DNA of 64,000 nucleotides from contig NZ_JAJSSH010000014.1 in assembly GCF_021403115.1 (NCBI RefSeq), positions 1 through 64,000 on the forward strand, read 5' to 3'. Position 1 is the stretch's first letter. Every line of letters begins with the position of its first letter. The notes below the pieces were generated by a model that was not told the DNA's origin, ran no database searches, and saw nothing but the letters and a program-made list of their open reading frames with translations. Below are positions 57,223 through 64,000 of the stretch, piece after piece. This DNA comes from Sphingobium sufflavum. GTDB lineage: Bacteria > Pseudomonadota > Alphaproteobacteria > Sphingomonadales > Sphingomonadaceae. The position numbers were made by a program, and so were the translations under genes.

Positions 57223-59007
57223 TCACGCCGTCTTCTGCGGCTCCACCACGCGGACGTTGAGTTCGCGAAGCTGCTTGAACTCCGCCGGGCTGGGAGCACC
57301 CATCAGGAGATCCTCGGCCTTCTGGTTCATCGGGAACAGCGTGATCTCGCGCAGGTTCTGCGCGCCGCACAGCAGCATCACGATGCGATCGACGCCAGCG
57401 GCCATGCCACCATGCGGCGGCGCGCCATACTGGAACGCGCGATAGAGGCCGCCAAAGCGATCCTCCACGTCCTGCTGGCTGAGACCCACCAGTTCGAACG
57501 CTTTCACCATCAGTTCCGGCGACTGGTTGCGGATTGAGCCGGACGCGATCTCATAACCGTTGCACACCATGTCGTACTGATAGGCGTTGATGGTCAGCGG
57601 ATCCTGACCGTTCAGCGCCTCCAGACCGCCCTGCGGCATGGAGAAGGGATTATGGGCGAAGTCGATGGACTTCGTATCCTCATCATATTCGTAGAAGGGG
57701 AAGTCGACGATCCAGCACAGTTCGAACCGATCCTTGTCGATCAGGTCGAGCGTCTCACCCACGCGGATGCGCGCAAGGCCGGCCAGCTTGGCGGCCTGCG
57801 ATTCCTTGCCCGCTGCAAAGAACACGCCATCATTGGGACCGAGGCCGAGCGCCGCGATCAGCGCCGCCGTCTTTTCCTCGCCATGATTCTTGGCGATGGG
57901 ACCGCCGGGCACGCCATCCTTGATGTTGATGTAGCCAAGGCCGGAATAGCCCTCGCCCCGCGCCCAGTTGTTCATCTCGTCGAAGAATTTGCGGCTGCCC
58001 GCGCCCGCGCCGGGGGCTGGGATGGCGCGGATGACCGAACCCGACTCTACGAGGCTGGCGAAGATGCCGAAGCCCGAACCGTGGAAATGCTCGGTCACGT
58101 CCTTGATTTCGATGGGGTTGCGCAGGTCGGGCTTGTCGCTGCCATACTTCAGCAGCGCCTCGGCATGGGGGATGCGCGGGAAGCTACCCGCGGGCGTCAC
58201 CGGCTTGCCGTCGGCAAAGGCGGTGAACACATCCGCGATCACCGGCTCCATCGTGTTCCACACGTCTTCCTGCGTCACGAAGCTCATTTCGAGGTCGAGC
58301 TGGTAGAATTCGCCCGGCAGGCGGTCGGCGCGCGGATCTTCATCGCGGAAGCAGGGCGCAATCTGGAAATAGCGGTCGAAACCGGCGACCATCAGAAGCT
58401 GCTTATACTGCTGCGGCGCCTGCGGCAGGGCGTAGAATTTGCCGGGGTGGATACGGCTGGGCACCAGGAAGTCGCGTGCGCCCTCCGGCGACGAAGCCGT
58501 CAGGATCGGCGTCGAATATTCGGTGAAGCCGATACCCTCCATGCGACGGCGCATGTCGGAGATGACCTTCGTGCGCTTCACGATATTGGCGTGCAGCGTC
58601 TCGCGGCGCAGGTCGAGGAAGCGATAGCGAAGGCGGATGTCCTCCGGATATTCCTGCTCGCCCGCGACGGGCAGCGGCAGTTCTGCGGCGGTGGACAGGA
58701 CGATCACGCTGTCGGCCACCACTTCGATGGTGCCGGTTTCCATCTTGGGGTTCGTCGCTTCCGGCCCGCGTGCGACCACGACACCCTCGATCGTCACCAC
58801 GGATTCGGCGCGCAGCCCGTCAAGGATACGCAGCGGCTCGCTGTCCGCCTTGGCGACGACCTGCGTCAGGCCATAATGGTCGCGCAGGTCGATGAACAAC
58901 ACCCCGCCATGGTCGCGCTTGCGGTGAACCCAACCCGATACGCGCACCGTCTCACCGACATGGGAGGAGCGCAGTTCGCCGCAAGTGTGGCTGCGATAGG
59001 CGTGCAT
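57223..59007 (-). CDS. aspS: Aspartyl-tRNA synthetase
   Basis: Charges tRNA-Asp (possibly also tRNA-Asn if non-discriminating). 594 residues from ATG 59007, the canonical start ([20 protein letters not shown]). Domains: OB-fold anticodon-binding ([20 protein letters not shown]), class II catalytic core ([20 protein letters not shown]), bacterial GAD insertion, and motif 3 near the end ([20 protein letters not shown]). It is divergent from rnd, with 139 bases between starts. Confidence 0.95.
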   Translation of the reverse strand: MHAYRSHTCGELRSSHVGETVRVSGWVHRKRDHGGVLFIDLRDHYGLTQVVAKADSEPLRILDGLRAESVVTIEGVVVARGPEATNPKMETGTIEVVADSVIVLSTAAELPLPVAGEQEYPEDIRLRYRFLDLRRETLHANIVKRTKVISDMRRRMEGIGFTEYSTPILTASSPEGARDFLVPSRIHPGKFYALPQAPQQYKQLLMVAGFDRYFQIAPCFRDEDPRADRLPGEFYQLDLEMSFVTQEDVWNTMEPVIADVFTAFADGKPVTPAGSFPRIPHAEALLKYGSDKPDLRNPIEIKDVTEHFHGSGFGIFASLVESGSVIRAIPAPGAGAGSRKFFDEMNNWARGEGYSGLGYINIKDGVPGGPIAKNHGEEKTAALIAALGLGPNDGVFFAAGKESQAAKLAGLARIRVGETLDLIDKDRFELCWIVDFPFYEYDEDTKSIDFAHNPFSMPQGGLEALNGQDPLTINAYQYDMVCNGYEIASGSIRNQSPELMVKAFELVGLSQQDVEDRFGGLYRAFQYGAPPHGGMAAGVDRIVMLLCGAQNLREITLFPMNQKAEDLLMGAPSPAEFKQLRELNVRVVEPQKTA

Positions 59008-59146
59008 CGAGAGAAATCCCCAATTTGTGCGAGAAGAATGGCGTAGCAATGAAGCATGACAAGGCCGGGCAAGGTGGTTAAGGATCGCGCAATCAATCCG
59101 TCAGCCCGCCGACCGAGCATCGGCCCATAATAAGATCGCCTGCCTT

Positions 59147-60319
59147 ATGCAAATCCATCCGCTGATTACCGATAGCGCGACCCTTGCCGCGCTGTGCGAA
59201 CGCCTTGCCCAATCGCCCTATGTCATGGTCGATACGGAGTTCATGCGCGAGAATACCTTCTGGCCCGACCTGTGCCTGATTCAGATCGCGGACGACAAGG
59301 AAGCCGCCGCCATCGACCCGAAGGCGCCGGGGCTGGACATGAAACCGCTGCTCGACCTGATGGTTGACAATGAGGACGTGCTGAAGGTCTTCCACGCGGG
59401 CGGGCAGGATATCGAGATTATCTATAATCTCACCGGCAAGACGCCCCACCCCCTGTTCGACACGCAGATCGCCAGCATGGCGCTGAGCCAGGGTGAGCAG
59501 ATCGGCTATGGCAATCTGGTCGAGGCGTGGCTGGGCATCACGCTGGACAAGGGCGCACGCTTCACCGATTGGGCGCGGCGGCCGCTGGACAAGCGCCAGA
59601 TCGACTATGCCATTGGCGATGTGACCCATTTGTCCGCGCTGTTCCCGATGATGCTGGAGGAATTGCGCAAGACCGGGCGCGGTGGCTGGCTGGATCAGGA
59701 GATGGAACGGCTGGCCGACCCGGCCAACTATGCCGCCGACCCCGCCGAAGCGTGGAAGCGCGTCCGCCTGTCGAGCCGCAAGGCCGATGTGCTGGGCCGC
59801 CTGAAGGCGATTGCGGCTTGGCGCGAGACGGAGGCGCGGGACAAGAACCTACCCCGCGGCCGAATCGCCAAGGACGAGACGCTGGCCGACCTCGCCACCC
59901 ACCCGCCGCGCGACCAGGCCGACCTTGCCAAGGTGCGCGGCCTGTCGGCGGCATGGAGAGGCAATGACATTGGCGCCCGGCTGATGCAGGCGATCGCCAC
60001 GTCGGAACCGCTGGACCGTGACGACATGCCGGAGCGCGAACCCTATCGCCCCGGCCCCGGCAAGGACGGCGCGCTGGTCGCCGACCTGCTGAAGCTGCTG
60101 CTCAAGATCCGCTCGCGCGAGATCAATGTCGCGGCGCGCTTGCTGGCGCGGTCGGATGAGCTCGAACTGTTGGCGGCTGGCGTGCGGGAACGACTCGCCG
60201 TGCTGGAGGGCTGGCGCTACGAACAGTTCGGCCATGATGCCCTCGATCTGGTCGAGGGGCGCATGGCCTTTGCAGTGGTGAACGGCAAGTTGCAGATGAC
60301 GCGGACGGCGCGAGAGTAG
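59147..60319 (+). CDS. rnd: Ribonuclease D
   Basis: 3'-5' exonuclease in tRNA and stable RNA maturation. 390 residues: DEDD nuclease domain with VMVDTEFMRENTFW, VFHAGGQDIEIIYNLTG and RQIDYAIGDVTHL, followed by an HRDC domain (~210-290, NLPRGRIAKDETLADLATHP). It is divergent from aspS, an arrangement common in Alphaproteobacteria. Confidence 0.94.
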   Translation: MQIHPLITDSATLAALCERLAQSPYVMVDTEFMRENTFWPDLCLIQIADDKEAAAIDPKAPGLDMKPLLDLMVDNEDVLKVFHAGGQDIEIIYNLTGKTPHPLFDTQIASMALSQGEQIGYGNLVEAWLGITLDKGARFTDWARRPLDKRQIDYAIGDVTHLSALFPMMLEELRKTGRGGWLDQEMERLADPANYAADPAEAWKRVRLSSRKADVLGRLKAIAAWRETEARDKNLPRGRIAKDETLADLATHPPRDQADLAKVRGLSAAWRGNDIGARLMQAIATSEPLDRDDMPEREPYRPGPGKDGALVADLLKLLLKIRSREINVAARLLARSDELELLAAGVRERLAVLEGWRYEQFGHDALDLVEGRMAFAVVNGKLQMTRTARE

Positions 60320-60349
60320 GATCGTCGGCCTGCGGCTATACCACCTGCG

Positions 60350-61387
60350 TCACACGCCGAGCAGGCGGGTCCGTAGGAAATGGCTGACCCCGCCGATCCG
60401 TTTGTGATTGGCCCGCAGGGCGCGCAGCATTTCACCGGGCAGGCCGATAATCTGCCGCAGGGCAAAGCCGGCGCTCAGCGGATGGATGCCGGGCTGATAC
60501 CCCAATACCTGCATTTCATGGCGTGTCAGCCATTCGATATAGGCCGCCTCATCGGGTGACAGGCGATGGCGCCAGCGCGTGGAGACAGTTTCGTCGAAAC
60601 GGCTGGTTGCACCTGCCACCTCATAGGAACTGTTCGTGACCGACGCCGCGAGCAGCATCGGTTCGAACCCCACGCCCAGCCAGTCACACATCGAGCGGAG
60701 GGTTGGCTCCGGTTGCGCCAGCAAACGTTCGAAACCCACAAGGAACAGGCGATCCGCAGGCAGCCGGTCGCACAATCGCAACGCCGAGCGTGCCGCCGAA
60801 CGCCACATCAGGGTGGCGATGGTCAGGCTGTACGAGCGCCGGACACGCTGCTCCTCCGTCTCGATCTCCGCCAGTCTCGCCGCGCTGAGCAGGCTTCGGT
60901 CGAACCAGTTGTTCCGCCAGTCCCGATAGGATGCGACCGCACCGCGCGGATCGCGCAGGCAGATCACGATCTTCGCGTCCGGGAACGCCTTCAGTATCTC
61001 GGCTGTGCGGAACAGGTGGCGGGGCGTTTTCTCGCCCCAGAGGCTCTTTCCGTTGCGCTGCGCCTGTATGCGGCAATTGGCGGCAAAGGCGTCATCGGCC
61101 CTGACGCCGATGCTTTGCCAATGCTCCCGCAAGGCCGCCGCCTCCGCCGATGGGGCGCTATGGTCACGCAGGCCATAGCCATGGTGGCGCACGGAGAGAA
61201 GATAATCGATCAGCCCCTGCTCCTCTGCGGGTTGGGGAGGGGCGTCCGGCGCGATCAGGCGTGCGCGATGGTCGTCGAACCAATGGCTCTCCGAGGCGAT
61301 GTGAATGAGGCTGTGGCGATTGAGGGCCGATCGAACGAGTTCCGTCCCGCATCGAGAGGCACCCACGACAAAAATGGGGCCGGTCAT
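60350..61387 (-). CDS. Sulfotransferase-family protein
   Basis: A 345-residue protein with the PAPS 5'-phosphosulfate loop in FVVGASRCGTELVRSALNRH, EKTPRHLFR, and the 3'-phosphate-binding segment VICLRDPRGAVASYRDWRNN. It would sulfate a carbohydrate, lipid or small molecule; related bacterial proteins often act on surface polysaccharides or act as stand-alone transferases. There is no PAPS-synthesis gene near. No exopolysaccharide cluster surrounds it, so the target is unknown. Confidence 0.8.
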   Translation of the reverse strand: MTGPIFVVGASRCGTELVRSALNRHSLIHIASESHWFDDHRARLIAPDAPPQPAEEQGLIDYLLSVRHHGYGLRDHSAPSAEAAALREHWQSIGVRADDAFAANCRIQAQRNGKSLWGEKTPRHLFRTAEILKAFPDAKIVICLRDPRGAVASYRDWRNNWFDRSLLSAARLAEIETEEQRVRRSYSLTIATLMWRSAARSALRLCDRLPADRLFLVGFERLLAQPEPTLRSMCDWLGVGFEPMLLAASVTNSSYEVAGATSRFDETVSTRWRHRLSPDEAAYIEWLTRHEMQVLGYQPGIHPLSAGFALRQIIGLPGEMLRALRANHKRIGGVSHFLRTRLLGV

Positions 61388-61571
61388 CTGGTCGCCATCA
61401 CCTCAGACGATCCATGCGGCGCGGACGGTCCCTGCGGGCGACAGACAAGCGAAACTCCCATACCCGTTTGTATTCGACGAAGAGAAGGCAGCCCCGGTAT
61501 CGGGCGGGTGATTGCTCTGCTTCACAAGCGGCCCCGCCCAGCAAGGCCGACAGCGCCATTCCTTGACGCCC

Positions 61572-62090
61572 CTATTCCTTGACGACAGCCCCCGATGGAA
61601 CCGGCTTCAGGTCGGACGCCGCCACGATGCGCGGCGGGACGACGCCCCGTGTCGCGATCGCATTGGCGAGCTGGTCGGCGGCGACGCAGGGCGCCTTGCA
61701 GTTCTCCCTGATCTTGGCGAGATTCGCGCGGGCGCTTTCCAGCGCGCCCTTCTCGATCATCGCCAGCCCCTGCGCGCGCAGGGCGGTCACGTCCTTGGGA
61801 TCGAGAGACAGCGCCTCGTCATAATAGCGGATCGCCTTGCCGGGCAGCTTTTGCGCGTCGGCCACTTGCGCCAAGCCGACGAAGGCCGTGCGGTTGCGGG
61901 GGTCGAGGACCAGCGACGTTTCATAGGAGTCGGTCGCGCTGTCGAGATCGCCGGAGGTAAAGGCGGCGGTGCCGCGATCCGACCAGCTAATGGACTGGGG
62001 GTTAAGGACGATTGGCTTTTGCCCAAGGCTTGCGCTGGATGTTACAGCCAGAAGAACAGCAAGCGACAGCGCCGCGGGCGTGAACCGCAT
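61572..62090 (-). CDS. Exported TPR-repeat protein
   Basis: About 172 residues from ATG 62090 (GGAGG just upstream; the adjacent ATG 62093 is equally possible). A signal peptide (RFTPAALSLAVLLAVTSSAS) is followed by two or three tetratricopeptide repeats (GDLDSATDSYETSLVLDPRN, KLPGKAIRYYDEALSLDPKD) and a basic-cysteine tail KIRENCKAPCVAADQLANAI. TPRs mediate protein contacts; the partner is unknown. It lies 57 bases downstream of the RsmB-like methyltransferase gene on the same strand. Confidence 0.8.
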   Translation of the reverse strand: MRFTPAALSLAVLLAVTSSASLGQKPIVLNPQSISWSDRGTAAFTSGDLDSATDSYETSLVLDPRNRTAFVGLAQVADAQKLPGKAIRYYDEALSLDPKDVTALRAQGLAMIEKGALESARANLAKIRENCKAPCVAADQLANAIATRGVVPPRIVAASDLKPVPSGAVVKE

Positions 62091-62146
62091 CATCACCTCC
62101 AATAGGGTTTCTTGCGAGGAAGCCTTCCCCTTATCAGGCCCTAATA

Positions 62147-63337
62147 TCACGCTTTCCGCAGCCTTGCGAAGAAAAACCCATCGCTACCATCCTGTTTTGC
62201 CGTGAGCAACCGCCCCTGCCCCCACGGACGTCCGGCCGGTCCCGCATCCTCCGCCACCCACCCCGGATGGAGGGCGAGGAAGGCGTCGACCTGATCGCGC
62301 CCTTCCGCGTCGAGCAGCGAGCAGACGGCATAGACGATGGCCTCGCCCGGCTTCACCAGTGGAGCGGCGAGACGCAGGACATGGGACTGGAGCACCGCCA
62401 TGCGCGCGATCGCGTCGGGAGTGAGGCGCCAGCGCGCCTCCGGGTTGCGCCGCCATGTCCCCATGCCGGTGCAGGGCGCATCGACCAGCACGACATCGCA
62501 GGCCTCGGTGAGAGACGCCAGCGCCTCCGCCTCGCGCCCGCCGTTGAGGAGCAATGTCTCGATGCCCGTTGCGCTCGCCCGTTCGGCGCGGGGAGCGAGA
62601 CGGGACAGGCGGTCGCGGTTGACGTCGGCGGCGATCAACCGCCCCTTCCCCGCCATATCGCCGGCCAGCGCGAGCGTCTTGCCTCCTGCCCCGGCGCACA
62701 GGTCGAGGATCGTGTGGCCGGGTCGGGCCTGACAGGCGGCGGCGATGATCTGGCTGCCCGCATCCTGCACCTCGATCAGGCCCTGCTGCCATTGGGGCGT
62801 GGATTCGAGCGGCGTGCCCTCTGGCAAAGCAAGGCCGTGGGTCGTGTTGGCGAGCGGCATCGCGTCCGGCAGGGCGGCGAGGAGGGCGGCGCGATCCGTC
62901 TTGAGACTATTGGCGCGCAGGTGGAGCGGCGCGCGTTCGAGGAGGGCAGCGCGTTCCGGGCCGTCGACCAGCGCCGCCAGAGCGGGCGAGAGCCATGCAG
63001 GGATGGGATCGGTGGCGACGGCGCGACCGGCGCCACGCTCCCCCGCGCCGATGGACGGCGGGGCGTGGGGCGAGCCGTCGAAGAGGGCAGCCAGAGCGGG
63101 ATCGCGTTCCGCCAGCGCGACCATCGCGACGCGGCCGCTGGCGGGCGGCGAGGCGTGGGCGCGGATGGCGGCATAGACATGATCGCGCACCGCCCGGCGA
63201 TCCTTCGACCCGGCGTAGCGTCGTTCCCGGAAGTAGCGGGCGATGAGCGTATCCGCCGCCGGACCGTTACCGGTCGCGGCGGCGATGATGGCGTCGAGCA
63301 GGTCGATGGCGGCCTGGAGACGGGCGGCCGGGGTCAT
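62147..63337 (-). CDS. rsmB: RsmB-like 16S rRNA (cytosine) C5-methyltransferase
   Basis: Methylates 16S rRNA cytosine (C967 in E. coli). 396 residues from ATG 63337; the longer frame upstream runs through the repeat array and is not used. The N-terminal NusB-like RNA-binding domain (~1-130) is followed by a SAM-dependent core with CAGAGGKTLALAGDMAGKG, DAPCTGMGTWRRNPEARW (catalytic Cys region) and VYAVCSLLDAEGRD. In many Alphaproteobacteria related proteins are called RsmB or Sun, and the substrate is assumed rather than shown. Confidence 0.87.
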   Translation of the reverse strand: MTPAARLQAAIDLLDAIIAAATGNGPAADTLIARYFRERRYAGSKDRRAVRDHVYAAIRAHASPPASGRVAMVALAERDPALAALFDGSPHAPPSIGAGERGAGRAVATDPIPAWLSPALAALVDGPERAALLERAPLHLRANSLKTDRAALLAALPDAMPLANTTHGLALPEGTPLESTPQWQQGLIEVQDAGSQIIAAACQARPGHTILDLCAGAGGKTLALAGDMAGKGRLIAADVNRDRLSRLAPRAERASATGIETLLLNGGREAEALASLTEACDVVLVDAPCTGMGTWRRNPEARWRLTPDAIARMAVLQSHVLRLAAPLVKPGEAIVYAVCSLLDAEGRDQVDAFLALHPGWVAEDAGPAGRPWGQGRLLTAKQDGSDGFFFARLRKA

Positions 63338-63350
63338 GACTGCATTACAA

Positions 63351-63608
63351 CTATACCAACCAAAACGGGTGTGTGGACGCGCCCGGTCCGGCCTGTTGGA
63401 TTCCAGCCTGTAGGCCCGGGGCCTGTAGGATCGCTGCCTGTTGGAGCAGAGCCTGTTGGGTTGGAGCCTGTGGGACTGGGGCCTCCAGAACTGGGGCCTG
63501 TGGCACACGTCCCTGAAGGACCGCGCCCCTTTTGACCCCACCCCGTTTGACCGGCACCGCTGGACCGGTCCTGTCGGATAGCGGCATCCTGTCGGATCGG
63601 CGGCCCAC
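63351..63608 (-). CDS. Possible pentapeptide-repeat protein spanning the guaB-rsmB gap
   Basis: An 85-codon frame that starts with GTG one base after the guaB stop (TGA-G-GTG) and ends 13 bases before the rsmB start. Much of it is a degenerate 5-residue repeat rich in Gln, Ala and Pro (VPQAP, VLEAP, VPQAP). The placement is what a translationally coupled gene would show. Against this, a stop-free 15-bp repeat stays open in several frames on both strands, and no family is recognised. Coding status is doubtful. Confidence 0.3.
   Translation of the reverse strand: MGRRSDRMPLSDRTGPAVPVKRGGVKRGAVLQGRVPQAPVLEAPVPQAPTQQALLQQAAILQAPGLQAGIQQAGPGASTHPFWLV
63391..63600. repeat. 15-bp-period degenerate tandem repeat (14 units)
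   Basis: From 63391 the sequence divides into 14 consecutive 15-base units with no length change. The first eight begin GCCTG or the near match GCCTC (e.g. 63391, 63406, 63421, 63436, 63451, 63466); the later ones drift toward TTTGACC/TCGGATC cores but keep the period. It fills the guaB-rsmB gap. Because 15 is a multiple of three, it encodes pentapeptides in every frame (PVGxx on one strand, xxQAP/xxEAP on the other). Confidence 0.85.
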
Positions 63609-63609
63609 C

Positions 63610-64000
<391 letters not shown>

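Noticed and set aside
62267..63535. Plus-strand frame ending in PVGxx pentapeptides
   Set aside because: Its repeat part is the other reading of the 15-bp array and the rest is antisense to the RNA methyltransferase.
63391..63600. 15-bp array as a CRISPR array
   Set aside because: There are no 20-40-base spacers between conserved repeats and no cas genes; units are contiguous.

Overview
The window looks like chromosome of a high-GC alphaproteobacterium, most likely a Sphingomonadaceae member (Sphingobium/Sphingomonas-like). The evidence is the alphaproteobacterial cell-envelope and translation block rpsB-tsf-pyrH-frr-uppS-cdsA-dxr-rseP-bamA-ompH-fabZ, the recA / receiver / cckA / DUF2062 / smpB / dapA neighbourhood, a GTTC-N7-GTTC SOS box upstream of recA, a TorF-type porin, and a PExxxW variant of the PEP-CTERM anchor. 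Genus assignment is inference; no rRNA gene is present.

Region 1 (1-8,900) is accessory. It opens with the C-terminal end of an IS5-like transposase, followed by a leftward RTX/beta-helix exoprotein gene. After about 770 bp of AT-richer non-coding DNA comes a tight rightward three-gene operon: a cobalamin-type radical SAM protein, a stand-alone bacterial nitric oxide synthase oxygenase and a family-2 glycosyltransferase (2-nt gap, then a 4-nt overlap). A convergent membrane-protein gene stops 1 nt after the operon. I know of no described pathway with this combination, so the operon is the best candidate here for an undescribed biosynthetic or NO-dependent modification system. A proline-rich PEP-CTERM-like protein and a retropepsin-like protease follow.

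Region 2 (8,900-23,200) is mixed: an orphan membrane protein, serine acetyltransferase with an EthD/SnoaL/MDR gene set, a small secreted protein, an OmpR-type two-component system just upstream of a carbonic anhydrase + SulP transporter pair, a TorF porin, a MocR regulator divergent from a DUF983 gene, and a lipoprotein.

Region 3 (23,400-38,400) is core: rpmE, the fabZ-to-rpsB block on the minus strand, pssA-psd (phosphatidylethanolamine synthesis) and icd.

Region 4 (38,400-64,000) is mostly core: a GNAT-nitrilase fusion, a divergent pair of Kef-type antiporters, alaS, recA with its SOS box, the CckA hybrid kinase with a translationally coupled receiver, smpB, dapA, a soluble lytic transglycosylase, a small KGNG-repeat protein coupled to greB, PPK2, aspS, rnd, a sulfotransferase, a TPR protein, an RsmB-like methyltransferase and the 3' end of guaB. 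A striking 15-bp-period repeat fills the gap between guaB and the methyltransferase.

No tRNA, rRNA, CRISPR array or complete prophage was recognised. Very long open frames antisense to bamA, alaS, cckA and other genes are high-GC shadows and were left out. Start codons were revised from the longest frame wherever ribosome-binding sites, overlaps or family N-termini supported it.
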